Below are positions 38,414 to 49,765 of a stretch of 64,000 nt of DNA, in pieces. Position numbers and translations under genes: made by a program. This DNA is from Bolinopsis microptera (Eukaryota > Ctenophora > Tentaculata > Lobata > Bolinopsidae). Location of the stretch: contig NC_087073.1 in assembly GCF_026151205.1 (NCBI RefSeq), positions 7,897,001 through 7,961,000 on the forward strand. Direction: 5' to 3'. The first letter of the stretch is position 1. Each line of letters starts with the position of its first letter. Below the pieces are notes generated by a model. That model was given only the letters and a program-made list of their open reading frames with translations, ran no database searches and was not told the origin of the DNA.

Positions 38414-38860
38414 AGCTACAAGTGAATTTAACATAGAACCTGCTGGATTATTTCAATGCCCTGAACATCAAAATTTCTCCAGGTAATTTATATAATATAG
38501 ATCCACTATTGAAGCAAGATGCTAACTTATATAACGTGTACAGTTAGAGTGAAACAAAATCTTAGTAAGTTGGATCTTCAATACATCAAATCTAACTTAT
38601 AATACACAATTCCAGCTTGCATAAGAGTCAGTTTGAACTAGATCAGTTCTAAAATAATGCTTCAAATCACAACATTTAACTTAAGACTATCAATATGCAC
38701 AATGTTTGTTAAGAAAATCAAATTTAAATGCTTGTGTTGGCAATATTGATTAGATTTAATCGTAATGACTGATTGAGAGTCAAAGTCATTATGTCATATT
38801 TAACAATTATTGAGATTTGAGAAACACACACAGTTTAAATGTTGATACTTGATAACGTGT

Positions 38861-39556
38861 TCATGATGAATATTCCATCTTGTAAACGCTTTTAAGCTGG
38901 CACACATTTTCAGGGTTCCAATCAGTTGAAAGAAGGTCCATGATTTCAGAAAGACTGTTCTTTTCTTTTTCAGACAGAAACTGGAGAGACAATTCAAATC
39001 GTCCACACTTTGTCAAAGTATACAGAATATTAGCGATAGTTTCAGATTTTTCTGATTGGTAGTTTTCATGAATAGCAGATATGAATTCGCCAAGAAGACC
39101 CAGTGCAATTTCGGCTTGGAATATATGATGAATCTTATTGCAATCAAGTTCTGTGAGAAAATTAAACCGCTCTAGTGAATTCTTACATTGTCTTTTCCAT
39201 ATTCTATCAAATTGATTGACAGTAGCAACTGACTGATAAGATATCTCAGTTGAACGTTCTGAACTTGTTTGAGAACTAGCCCCTGATCCAGAGTTAATAT
39301 TCCATGGCTGTTTGAACACTTTTATGTCACTTATTCTGTCACCTTTTTCGAGAGGTTTAAGGTGACTGGCTTTAACAATATCCTCAAATTCTTCGTATGT
39401 TGCAACTTTGTTGGTCACTGCCCGTATTTTAGCTTCATTTCGGACCCAGTACATTTTATCTGCTGAGACTGCCGAATCGATCTGCTGTTCAAGTTTTGAG
39501 AAGTTTATTTCTCCATCCTTTTTCACTATTCCATGAGTGTTCTTTCCTTTCCACAT
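38861..39556 (-). CDS. CCDC103: CCDC103, dynein arm assembly/attachment factor
   Basis: One coding exon gives 231 aa (human 242). The start at MWKGKNTHG is chosen because TTTGTTCTAG lies 8 nt upstream and the frame beyond is intronic. The N-terminal part is diagnostic: EINFSKLEQQIDSAVSADKM, then VATYEEFEDIVKASHLKPLE. A Ser/Thr-rich linker follows, then an RPAP3_C-type helical domain (FDRIWKRQCKNSLERFNFLT through IANILYTLTKCGRFELSLQF). CCDC103 is needed to attach outer dynein arms to ciliary microtubules, and loss in vertebrates causes primary ciliary dyskinesia. It is the most upstream of five co-oriented genes and the likeliest to carry the cluster promoter, though no X-box was found above it. 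Confidence 0.93.
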   Translation of the reverse strand: MWKGKNTHGIVKKDGEINFSKLEQQIDSAVSADKMYWVRNEAKIRAVTNKVATYEEFEDIVKASHLKPLEKGDRISDIKVFKQPWNINSGSGASSQTSSERSTEISYQSVATVNQFDRIWKRQCKNSLERFNFLTELDCNKIHHIFQAEIALGLLGEFISAIHENYQSEKSETIANILYTLTKCGRFELSLQFLSEKEKNSLSEIMDLLSTDWNPENVCQLKSVYKMEYSS

Positions 39557-39564
39557 ACTCTTTC

Positions 39565-41092
39565 CTAGAACAAAATAAGTTTGAGGTAACATTATCATCT
39601 ACACTTGATAAACAAGGGTAAGAGTAAGTAAAACAAAGATTTAAAGTAAAATAAAGATTCAGGTTCTATAACAGGGTAATAGGCACGATTGCTTAGTGCC
39701 TCTTTGATCCAGTTATATACAAAATATCATCCCATAGCAATAGAACTAATAGAGGTATATTGGTGGTCAAGTGCAGTGGTCCCTTAAGGGGGCATACACC
39801 AAAACAGTGGTTTGTGCCATCCAACCCAAATGACCTCATAGGCAGTTCAGTGACCATCTAGCGCACCGTTTCCACATCAAACAAAATTATTTTGAGAATA
39901 CCCATTTTTCTGGTTAGAGTGGAATTTTCGGAAAAACACAATTTGTTTCGTGGAGAGGCTATAAGTTAATCATTTCTTGCGGTATCGGGTTGAAATTTTG
40001 CTCGCCGTCTATTCACATCTATTTCAAGGTGTGTGTAAAATCTTGATATCGTATCTAAAAAGGCTGGTGTGTTATAAATTTGTAAAGTCAAAAAGCTAAA
40101 ATTGTCCTTTTCAGGCTTATTTTAACAAAAAGTCAGTCAGGGAAGATCGGATTGATTTGATGATTGACATCAGATTGTTCTCTGAATTCTGGCACAGTTT
40201 TTGATGCCCTTAAAAATGTTTTTCCTCATTTATCTTCAGATCTATTGGACTTCAAAGCCAAACAACAAATTTAGGCACATTTTTCGTTTTTCATATTAAC
40301 TGATTTTTCTAAAATTTTGATAGGAATGTGCTAGTGACTTTTGAAGGGCGCAAATTAACGGTAACTAGCACATTTATATATAAGTTATGAACAACAAAAC
40401 ACCCTAAAATGCTTCCCTTTGAAGTATACGAAATGTTGCAGATTTGAGATCTGTGCTAACTTCCAGAGGCGGCTCGTGGGAGCTGGCTGGCAGTTTTGTT
40501 GGGGTTCCAATCGATGGACTGGGGGGAGGGGGGCTTGGGAGCCGGCTCAAGCTGATCCCTCCAAACTACCGATTACATTACACACAGGGCCTTGTAAATG
40601 TAATGTGTAACACTTTACAGGCGACAGCAAACAAAAACAAAAACTTATAACATGGGTGAAACAGGACACCACACGTGTACGATCTCAGCCGCGCAGTATC
40701 ACAACAGTCAATAGTTCAAAGGGTCCTGGACCCCCAAATCGAGGCAAATCATAATAGATTACCTGTAGTGGGATGCGCAGGATGTGCTTTGTAACGTTTA
40801 CAATTAACTATGTGTTAAAACTGCGCGGCTGAGTAGTCCAGAGGTAGGATTGGACTCCCTACAACACAAAATTTCACGAAGATCATGCGTGCACTTACAT
40901 TAAAACGTATGATAGTAAACGAAGACCTTTATATTGCGATTTGTTATTTCCTAACACCATTACTAATTATTATTTCTATTTTAAGCACCAGCCACCAGAT
41001 AATAATTTAAAGGCGTCCATGGACGCCTGGACGCCCTCAATAGCCGCCTCTGCTAACTTCTATGCAGTGGCGTAATGAAGGGCCCCGCTGTG

Positions 41093-41127
<35 letters not shown>

Positions 41128-42202
41128 GGGGCGCCGTCTTAGGGGGGTGCCAAATCGTCGTTTGAATGTGGGATAACAGCGCGTTTTGCTTTAGATACAC
41201 ACTTTTTTAGAGATTTTACTGGCGTATCCTCTAAAAGCACCTAATTTGTTCAATTTTAGGCAGGGGCACCAAAAGGGGAGGGGGCTCCAACAGGGCGGCG
41301 CTTTTTTGGCGGGGGCGCCAACAAGCAACGTGACGCCACTGTTTCTATGCATGATCTCCTTGAGTCGACTCAGCCAAATGATCAGGAAATCCGTGACTGA
41401 CGGTTAATTATGGAGGAAGGCTGCCAAAAGATCGGGAATCTTGTAAAGATATTCTTCAGTAAATATACATTATATATTGTGAACAATAGTACTTCTGCTG
41501 CTTAATTTCATGGCTCATCATAACCAGAGTACCAGCACAGACCAGAGTACCAGCACAAAATAAAAAATTATCAGTTATGTAACGACCAAAAATCATGTAC
41601 CCAGCTTTGGTCTAACCAAAGCCCTTGCCCCTGCAGTGGCGCACGCCATACTTGTGAAACAAGCGCACCCGCAGGGGTGTGAAAGCACATGGTTAGGTGA
41701 ATACCCAGCTTATCACAATCTTATATTCCAGAAATAGTATAGTACAGCTGATAGTACTATAATTGACAATTCGATAGACTTTTTTATCATATAAAATTAT
41801 ACATTTTAAACTAATAACAACACTACAAGTTTATTAAATTTATTGAAATGTAACAGAAGGAATTACTTAAATGTAGTTCGAGGATCAGTCTTCCTTGCTT
41901 ACCAAGATGGCGTTTTTTTTTGTCGCATATATAGGGTTTCAAACCATCCCATATCAGTAAATAAATATTTTATGAGTAAATAAAAATTTGAATTTGGTCT
42001 CTTGAAACCACAATTTTAAATATAAAGTTTTTCAAGCGTGCTAAATCACTTTACACTCGAACCTCGAGTTTTTTGTAAAAGGGGCCCCCGGATTATATGT
42101 ATTTTTGAACGCTGATTCCGAATCATACATGACATAGGGTTGTAGCGCGATGCGTAACTGTGCCGCGCCGCGCACTCAATGAGGCTTCTCTCGCTAGATC
42201 GG
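39565..42202. other. Upstream region of the ciliary cluster; no gene supported
   Basis: No exon could be supported. A run of 31 G occupies 41094-41124, in a GC-rich patch (about 41060-41340) with GGGGCGCC-type echoes. A dispersed repeat begins near 42095 (see separate entry). Promoter elements for CCDC103 should lie in the first few hundred bases but none was identified. Confidence 0.5.
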
Positions 42203-42211
42203 CAAGATGCA
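42095..42211 (+). repeat. Dispersed GC-rich repeat, copy 1 (left part)
   Basis: TATTTTTGAACGCTGATTCC, then GACATAGGGTTGTAGCGCGATGC, a GCCGCGCCGCGC core and TCTCGCTAGATCGGCAAGATGC. The same ordered blocks recur near 51160-51480 and at 63190-63250 plus 63864-63960. The 8.86-kb transposon has inserted into this copy at the AGATCGGCAAGATGCA end. Confidence 0.8.
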
Positions 42212-42949
42212 TAGGGCCTGTCGTGATATCATGGATCGCTTAGGTTCCACCAGGATCTGGTAGTCCTCATAATTCTGCGGCCTCTAAGTGTCGTCATCTC
42301 GCACAACTCTTTAAGAATCTTGTGGATTTGGCATGTGAAAATTTGCAGCCTTCCAGACATTGATTGGGTTAACGAGGTGTCGTACGTCACCTCAAGATCG
42401 GGTGACAGGGGGCTGACCAGGCCAGAACCCAATTGATTGGGCCTGAGGTCACGTGATTATGAGCCTGAGGTCACGTGACTATGACGTCACCAGACCTTCC
42501 TCTCCGTTTCCCGCTCATTGGACCAGGTGAGCTTGCATGCATGTGAATGTGGGTGTAAGTATAGCTGTACTGTAGTTTATACGTAATTAAACCCCTATAG
42601 AAACCGACAATTTATTTTCTGGCAGAAAGCTAGAAATTTACCAAAATATCGTCATTGTTTTAAATTTATTTTGATGACCATTCCTGACCTAAAATCGCAC
42701 GAGAAATCGATTAAACTTGGTTTCAGAACTCAACAATGCTTCCTTATGCCTCAAAATCCATGTTTTATCGATACAATCAACATATCGATCCTGTAGTTCA
42801 ACTTATTACTTAAAGGGTTCAAGTATAGTTACGCGGTAGACAAACTAAAACAAAATTGTAGGTTTATAACCTACCAGGACGTGTGCCGAGTTAAGCTCGA
42901 GTCGAAGGTAATATTTGGAACAAATATTTTACGAGTATCACCCGTTAAA
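42212..42949 (+). repeat. Left terminal inverted repeat, 738 bp
   Basis: Outer end TAGGGCCTGTCGTG, inner end GAGTATCACCCGTTAAA. Pairs with 50332-51069 in inverted orientation. Confidence 0.95.
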
Positions 42950-43632
42950 TAAACTTATATGTATAAAAACCTTGTGTTATGTGGCAGTTGTATTGCAATT
43001 TGTGCAATTTCAGTTGGGCAGCTTTTTTAAAGTGTCTGTTATTTCAATTTTCGTAAACCTTTTACCTGGGAATGTAATGAAATAAAAAGGTGACCATCTT
43101 TGGTTATTACTAGCACTTTGCAAATCCAGCAGATCTACTTTCGTAAAATATTTTGTTAACGATTTCTAATATAATTCAAGTTGCGCTGGTGAGGCTAAAT
43201 GCTAAAAGTGAGTCGGCGATTGGTACAGTATAAATGGAAAAGACAACTACTTTTTATATTAATATAATGTTTTATTTTATAAGGTTATTTATGAATTTAT
43301 TCGAGAAATAATCTGGAAGTATTATCGGCATCTTTTCACACATATATATTATATGACTACGAGCACATACACAGTGGCCAATAAGCTGTACACAGCAGGG
43401 TTTTAGCGTAATAATCGATCTTTTAGAATGTTCTAGTATGAGTGTAGAATAGCCATAAGAGCTGAGTGTAAGATTAGGTAGGATTAGTGTATAGCTTTTG
43501 GATGGTTTTGCGGAGTAAGACACGCGTTAGTAGGGTGCATTAGTTAACAATGTGTGGCCAATTGCAACAGCTTATTCTACTGATAGAATATATCGACCAA
43601 TGGCAGCAGTTTTAATTAAGATTACGCTAAAA

Positions 43633-43942
43633 AAGGCTGCTAAATTACGCAAAAAATGCAAGCATTATTTTAATCGTTACATTTTCAATTCGTTACAATT
43701 TTCCATTCAAAAATGAAGTTTTCCTCTCTTATTGGAGAGCTACAAGGAGGATTCTTGTAGATGGTGGTTTAAAACGGGAGTCGGTAATAAAAACAGCATT
43801 TGTTAACAACAACCAAGCTGTTGAGAGGCAAGTGGCGCTTATGTCAACCTGTGGTAAGAAGGTGGTAGGGGAGGATAGGAAATCTGGGCAACAAATTGCT
43901 GTCGCAGAGCACAGACAGCAAACGAAAAAGCAGAAGAAGTGA
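43633..43942 (+). CDS. Open 3' exon-like fragment inside the transposon, unknown
   Basis: A plus-strand frame stays open for about 103 codons and ends KKQKK-TGA. It reads plausibly as protein (FLSYWRATRRILVDGGLKRE, then AFVNNNQAVERQVALMSTCG) and has a basic C-terminus. It lacks a start. Acceptor-like sequences near 43715-43735 (for example CTCTCTTATTGGAGAG) could open it as a last exon. Lying between the left TIR and the LINE, it may be the end of the element's own gene or captured host sequence. No family recognised. Confidence 0.35.
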
Positions 43943-45043
43943 AGGTACAATAAATCAGATATATTGTATTTCCTAAGTGGCTCACAAGTAGGAGCTCATC
44001 CATTATTTCTTGTATTGTCACAAAAAACGTCTGTAGCTTAACTTAATTTCAGATCACATCATTATAATGGATTATAAATAATGCTAAACATTAGCCATAT
44101 TAAGTGAAGAGTATTATGTAGGCTTTTAACAACCATATAATTGATTGATTGAAATAAATTTTCGTGCACATACAGAATGAATGGTTAATAATTTAATATA
44201 TATGTAGACCAAGGTCTGTGCACGGGATGCTTCCTGGAAGAATCCAGTTCTTTTAGCGGGGCACCCTACCTAAAGCCAAATTGAGATATAATAATCATAT
44301 TCCTAGAGAAATAATCAGAAATCGAATACCAATCAAATAATATGATATATAGGAGTAGTAACCATATTTACTATGCAAAATGCCCCAACCACATAGTGTA
44401 AATTTATATAGAATTCAAATTCCATATCATCATTAAACCTCAATAGTCAATATAATAGCCCAAGCAAAATTAAATAACTTCTTATATACCTTACTGTCAT
44501 ACTACAAATTAATTAAACATTTGAAATCTGTTGACCAGAGAATAAATTTCTAAACCTAATGCAAGTGAAATAATTTAGATGCAATAATGAATACCTAATG
44601 TGAGTATCATCTGTCAATGTCCTTGTAAAAAAGTCTGTAAAAGAGATATGAGTAACTAATATAGAAGAAAAAACAGGAAGTTGTCGTCTGTTGAAAAATA
44701 AATAAAATATCTAGAATATAAATTAGAATATAAAATAACATTCAGTCAATGTGTCGTTAATAAACTGTACAATTATCAAATGTTAAAACTGGGTGATACA
44801 GTCACCAAAAATAAATACTAAGTATAATAAGTAAATAAATTAAATGTGGTCTATAAAACTACCACTAGGTATAAAAGGTCAATAAATTAAAAGTGGTTTA
44901 TAAAACTACCACTGTGCGAACCCTTCCTCCAGTTAAAACATGTCAGTCATGTGCAAAATCAATAAAAAAAAAGGTAAAAAAAGGGAAAATCCTTTCGATA
45001 CATCAATTATATATGCCTCAGATTTAAAAGAATTAGAAGATAC

Positions 45044-48019
45044 TTAGTTATCGTCGACTATGATTGCAGTGTAAAATTTGTCATATGAATTGTCGACGGT
45101 ATAATTAGGGTCTGTTGTTATAGATGAGAGTAGCTGTTTCTTATACGAATCACTTAAGCTTTTAACATCGGGCAGATTTCGTAGATCTGTTGGAACATTA
45201 TTCCAACATTTTGCCCCCAAGTATTGAAAGTTTTTATGTGATGTTGATCTATTAACATATAGGTTGCAGCTTTCGCCGCTCCTACTACCTCCTGATATGT
45301 AACTAAATTTGTTCATAAAGTTTGTAGGACAATTGTCATGGATGATTCTAAACATATAATTTGACAGATGGAGTTGTCGTCTAAGATGGAGTGGTAACCA
45401 TTTCATGTCTCTATAAACATTAAGGCTGCTCTCTGTTTGTGGAACGTTGAGAGCTATTTTGGCTACCTTTTTGTACAGAGTGTCAAGTTCAGCAAGTTTT
45501 GTCTTGCCAGCTCTACAATAGATCGTGTCTAAATAATCGAATTGTGGCAACATGAGTGCATTGGCAAACATTTTCCTATATTTAATGGGTAGCAGTGCTT
45601 TACTTCTATACATGGCACCAATTCTCTTCATGACCTTCTTAATAATATAATCTACATGGCTTTTGAAGTTTAATTTACTATCTAGAATGAGGCCAAGATA
45701 TTTTGTCTCTTTGCACTCCTTGATTGTGAAAGTTACCTCATTACATTCAATGGTTAATTCATCATGTTGATCAACAGAATCAAACAATAGGAATTCAGTC
45801 TTCGTTTCATTGAGTGATAATTTATTTACACTGAGCCATTTAAAGATTGTCATAAGTTCTATTTTCATGTTTATAAATGTGCTTCTGCAGGTTTGATCAA
45901 AGAATAGTGCACCATCATCTGCAAATAGAAAGGGCTTAGATAGGTTACAGGCATAAATGATGTCATTTATGAAGATACTAAATAATATAGGCCCAATGAT
46001 GCTTCCTTGTGGTACACCACTCAGAACTTCTAAAAATGAGCTTATTTTGCCATTGATCCTTGTGCATTGATATCTACAAGATAAGAAGTTCTTAAACCAG
46101 GTTAAAGCAATGCCACCAATTCCATAATATGCCAATTTTTGAAGCAATATTTCATGATTCACTGTGTCAAAGGCCTTCTTAAGATCAAGAAAGATGATTC
46201 CTGGTTTATAAGACTTAGATTTACTCATATATATTTCGTCCATCAGATCGTACATCAAATAAGTTGTGGAGTGATTTTTCCGAAAGCCATATTGATGCCG
46301 GATGAAAAGTTTGTTCTCTTCCATGTAATCGGTGAGTTGCTTGCCGACAAAGTATTCTATAAGTTTTCCTACAAGTGGAAGGATGGATATTGGCCTGTAA
46401 TTATTAGGATCATCTTTCATTCCTGCCTTATGGATGGGAGTTACTCTAGCTTTTTTACAAAGGGTTGGTACAACACCTGTATTAAGGCTCAAATTGACAA
46501 TATGGGTCAGTGGCTCAACTATGTGTGGTACAGCTTGCTTAAGTAAAAATAGAGGCACATCGTCATATGAGGCCTTGTCATTCTTGAGTGTTTCGACATA
46601 CATTAGGATATCAGTTTCATTTATTTCTTGGAATCTATCAAATGAGATGTTAGAAGTTCTAGGAGGTAAAAAATCAGTAAAACTAACTCTTTCAATATTG
46701 GGGGCCTGATTTTGTAATCTTGATCCAACATTTGCAAAATGAAAGTTAAATAGCTCAGGATCATTCTCATTGATAGTTTGACAATTAGTTGTACCAGGGG
46801 TCATATTTGATGCCAGTTTGATAGTTTTCCATACCCCTTTAAGATCATTCTTGGCACTTTTAACTTGTAGATCATCGATTACATTAGCCTTTTTGCAGGT
46901 TTTAGCTAATTTATTTCTAATATTTCTCTGAATCTTGTAGCAATCCCAGGCCTCATTACACTTTATACATTTGCTACATATACCACATTTATTGCAATTT
47001 CCATTGTCCCTCTTATCCTTCTTTTTACGGAATTTCTTTAGAAGAAAATGTGTATGATTAATGGCATTTAAAAGTTCAGTAGAAGGTTTATGTATGAACT
47101 TTTCGTGCCTTTCTATGGTCTTGCAAGGGAAGCAGGTTGCATATGCCTGTTCAATATGATGACAAAGGCCAGCAGTGATAGCTTCAACATCTGTACTTTC
47201 CAATAGTGGACTGTAATCAGAACAGGTATCTAGATAGTCTAAGAATTGTTTAACATTACGTTTACAATGATTTCTAATTTCAACCTTTTCAAATTTAGGA
47301 GCTATAGGTACTTTACAATCTATCTCACACATAATAGCTTGATGATCCCCAATACGTTCATCAAGAACAGAAGATTGAACAAAATCTGCATAACAGTTAG
47401 TGAATATTACATCAATAGTAGTCTGGGTAAAATTGTCTCCACGTTTAGCAACTCTAGTTATCCCTTGAATGGTTTGAACTAGATTGTAACATCTCAAGGT
47501 CATATCTAATTTTTTGTACTGGGTGGATGAGATATTATTCTGGTCAATGTTTATATCCCCAATCCAGATAACCTTTTTCCCGTTCAATTTTTTCATGCAA
47601 AAATGAATGTACTCAATAAAGTTATCAACACTGCAATAATTTCCAGAGCGATAGAAGCAGCAAACATTGATCTTGCTATTCTTAAGCTTCACCCATAATG
47701 CTTCAATGTTATCAAGCTTACTATCCATAACTAATTCTGTGTAAGCTAGTTTTTTGTTTATCATTAAGCCACAACCACCCCTAGAACTGTTTGGCCTGTC
47801 GCATCGCATAATGTTGAAGGAGGAAGGAATATTTATGGTGTCTGTGTCAATAGTATCATTAAGATTCATCTCATTTAGGGAAAGTATGTCTAGCTTATGA
47901 TCTCGAATGAGTTGAGTAAGTTCATTACTTTTAGCTAAATTTAGGAGACCACCTTGAATGTTACAGTGACCAATGCAAAGGTTATGAAATTTGTCAGCCG
48001 AGTTGTGAATATTTGTCAT
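45044..48019 (-). CDS. LINE ORF2: AP-type endonuclease and reverse transcriptase
   Basis: 991 aa. The endonuclease/exonuclease/phosphatase domain spans about 13-235 with the expected residues: Asn20 (HCNIQGG), Glu50 (SLNEMNL), Asp155/Asn157 (WIGDINID) and Asp225-His226 (GDHQAIM). A cysteine cluster (CNKCGICSKCIKCNEAWDC, 342-360) lies in the linker. The reverse transcriptase spans about 515-760, with YRPISILP, Asp612 (IIFLDLKKAFDTVNHE), SGVPQGSIIGPILFSIFIND and the catalytic FADD (699-702). The thumb and C-terminal part has LDTLYKKVAKIALNVP. It would nick target DNA and copy its own RNA there. Family: CR1/L2/Jockey group by motif style; the exact clade is not resolved. Confidence 0.95.
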   Translation of the reverse strand: MTNIHNSADKFHNLCIGHCNIQGGLLNLAKSNELTQLIRDHKLDILSLNEMNLNDTIDTDTINIPSSFNIMRCDRPNSSRGGCGLMINKKLAYTELVMDSKLDNIEALWVKLKNSKINVCCFYRSGNYCSVDNFIEYIHFCMKKLNGKKVIWIGDINIDQNNISSTQYKKLDMTLRCYNLVQTIQGITRVAKRGDNFTQTTIDVIFTNCYADFVQSSVLDERIGDHQAIMCEIDCKVPIAPKFEKVEIRNHCKRNVKQFLDYLDTCSDYSPLLESTDVEAITAGLCHHIEQAYATCFPCKTIERHEKFIHKPSTELLNAINHTHFLLKKFRKKKDKRDNGNCNKCGICSKCIKCNEAWDCYKIQRNIRNKLAKTCKKANVIDDLQVKSAKNDLKGVWKTIKLASNMTPGTTNCQTINENDPELFNFHFANVGSRLQNQAPNIERVSFTDFLPPRTSNISFDRFQEINETDILMYVETLKNDKASYDDVPLFLLKQAVPHIVEPLTHIVNLSLNTGVVPTLCKKARVTPIHKAGMKDDPNNYRPISILPLVGKLIEYFVGKQLTDYMEENKLFIRHQYGFRKNHSTTYLMYDLMDEIYMSKSKSYKPGIIFLDLKKAFDTVNHEILLQKLAYYGIGGIALTWFKNFLSCRYQCTRINGKISSFLEVLSGVPQGSIIGPILFSIFINDIIYACNLSKPFLFADDGALFFDQTCRSTFINMKIELMTIFKWLSVNKLSLNETKTEFLLFDSVDQHDELTIECNEVTFTIKECKETKYLGLILDSKLNFKSHVDYIIKKVMKRIGAMYRSKALLPIKYRKMFANALMLPQFDYLDTIYCRAGKTKLAELDTLYKKVAKIALNVPQTESSLNVYRDMKWLPLHLRRQLHLSNYMFRIIHDNCPTNFMNKFSYISGGSRSGESCNLYVNRSTSHKNFQYLGAKCWNNVPTDLRNLPDVKSLSDSYKKQLLSSITTDPNYTVDNSYDKFYTAIIVDDN

Positions 48020-48154
48020 TTCACAAAACGTGTTAGTCGTTGTGTCTGATTAAACTAAAATCAGGTGAAAATTATCCGCCTGTAAATATTTTCAATAGAA
48101 AAGTTTTAAACTTGAAATCAAAATAAATATTCAGGTGGAAATGTCATGTCGATT

Positions 48155-49765
48155 TCAATGGTGGGCATGGTACTTGATGTGCTTTGCTAGTTTAAAGATA
48201 CCATCGCTGTTTAGATGCACATTGTCTTCCCCAAATCTACTAAAACAAGATGATTTCCTAAATCCAGATCTATCACTAAACAAAAATCGATTCATCTCTG
48301 TGGGTATAAAGCTAACAAACGAGTATTTGGAAGGAATCTTAGATAAAAAGATATTGATGTCATTTATCACTTTATTTCTAGCAAAACTTTCTCTTGGTAA
48401 AATGTTTATGATCTTAATTTTTGCAGCTGGAGCCCACAAGTGAAGTGACTGGATCAGATTATCAATAGAGCGATTGGTGTTATCAAGGGCCTTTGCTTTT
48501 CCTGTGAACTCATCGGGTGACAATAATCTATTCCTCATGTGTCGAGGACTCTTTAGGATTAGGTCCACATCATTAGTTCCACACATGAGTACGATGGTCT
48601 TCACATTATTTGCATCAATTGACCTCTTTCTTTCATCTGAGTGGAAGCGTTCATTGATACCGTTTGCAATGCCACCAGGATAGTGAAATACATGTGCTTC
48701 TTGATGAGCAGAGGATAGTTTTGTAGCATCTAACTTGGAGAACATGCTTGAGCTAACATACACAGCAAGGGATTTGCTTTTGACTGAAGCAGGGGGTACG
48801 GTGCTCTTATGAGTGATTTTGTTGGGTGATGATTTCCCTTTGATTGAGGGTTCAGTTTCTCTTACAGAAACGAAAGGCTTACTTGAGGTATCGGGTGGAG
48901 CAGACAAGGTTGCACTGCCATCAATCTGGCGCAGAGTAATGCTAATTCTCATGTCATCAGTATGGTCCTGAATAAGGCTGTGTTCAAAGCTGTCCTGAGA
49001 TTTTCTGGTCATAATCATTATGTCGCCATGGGAGAGAGTAAGATTGGCAACGTGGACTTTGCTTTTAGACCTAAAACTGAGGACTCTTGTTGCTCCTAAC
49101 GATATGGTGGAAATCATGGAGCCTGGTGATATGGACCTCTCATCATCTGAATGGAATGGTATTCCTTGCTTGCCATTTTCATACTTGGTGATCATGGCGC
49201 TGTTAAATTTCAGACTTGGGAACTGTGAGCGTAAACGTTCTAAAATAGACTTTAATAAGGGATTGTCATTTAACGGCCTTTTGTTATGGAAGCCTCCATT
49301 GTAGGCATATGGGAAATCCCCATAGTATGCTACAGCCCTATTGTTGAACGTTTGTGTGTATTGTGTTTCCATATCCAACTTGAGAGTATCAACAAACCTG
49401 AATACACCTCGACTCAAATCATGATATGGATTGATGGACTTACCCACAACGTTAACACTGGTTGAAGATTGTTTGTTAACATCAGAAGAATTCACAAGAG
49501 ATGGGTTGCTATTAAGTTCAGTCACACTGCTAACTTCACAGTTTTGAGTTTCTGATTCATGTTCAGAGATAAGAACATTGTCCCCGCAAGAGAATGGAAC
49601 CGCAATTTTGTCATGGCCTGAGCCTTGGGTAAGTTTGGTTAGACGAGCAATTTGTCTCCTCAAATTGTCGTTTTCAAGACTTAGTGATACACAGGTAGAA
49701 CATTTTGCTTTTGCACTGTTAGGTCTGTCACGAAGGCTGTAATTTCTGATTGGGATACCGGACAT
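48155..49765 (-). CDS. LINE ORF1: AlkB-like dioxygenase plus SGNH esterase
   Basis: 536 aa. The N-terminus has a CxxC (22-25) and a short coiled-coil-like helix (LSLENDNLRRQIARLTKL). Residues about 140-280 form an AlkB-type Fe(II)/2-oxoglutarate dioxygenase: H205-x-D207 (IPFHSDDERS), LSHGDIMIM, second His262 (SFEHSLIQD) and R273-x5-R279 (MRISITLRQ), which closes the 2OG site. Residues about 333-535 form an SGNH/GDSL hydrolase: Ser block at 338-340, GTND (396-399) and DNVHLNSDG with Asp514 and His517. Esterase domains are known in ORF1 of CR1-type LINEs. An AlkB domain is not standard there, but it is known in RNA viruses such as flexiviruses, where it removes methyl lesions from RNA. All metal and 2OG ligands are present, so activity is likely. 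Confidence 0.92.
   Translation of the reverse strand: MSGIPIRNYSLRDRPNSAKAKCSTCVSLSLENDNLRRQIARLTKLTQGSGHDKIAVPFSCGDNVLISEHESETQNCEVSSVTELNSNPSLVNSSDVNKQSSTSVNVVGKSINPYHDLSRGVFRFVDTLKLDMETQYTQTFNNRAVAYYGDFPYAYNGGFHNKRPLNDNPLLKSILERLRSQFPSLKFNSAMITKYENGKQGIPFHSDDERSISPGSMISTISLGATRVLSFRSKSKVHVANLTLSHGDIMIMTRKSQDSFEHSLIQDHTDDMRISITLRQIDGSATLSAPPDTSSKPFVSVRETEPSIKGKSSPNKITHKSTVPPASVKSKSLAVYVSSSMFSKLDATKLSSAHQEAHVFHYPGGIANGINERFHSDERKRSIDANNVKTIVLMCGTNDVDLILKSPRHMRNRLLSPDEFTGKAKALDNTNRSIDNLIQSLHLWAPAAKIKIINILPRESFARNKVINDINIFLSKIPSKYSFVSFIPTEMNRFLFSDRSGFRKSSCFSRFGEDNVHLNSDGIFKLAKHIKYHAHH

Noticed and set aside
46139-46709. Plus-strand frames of 135 and 91 codons
   Set aside because: Antisense shadows of the LINE reverse transcriptase.
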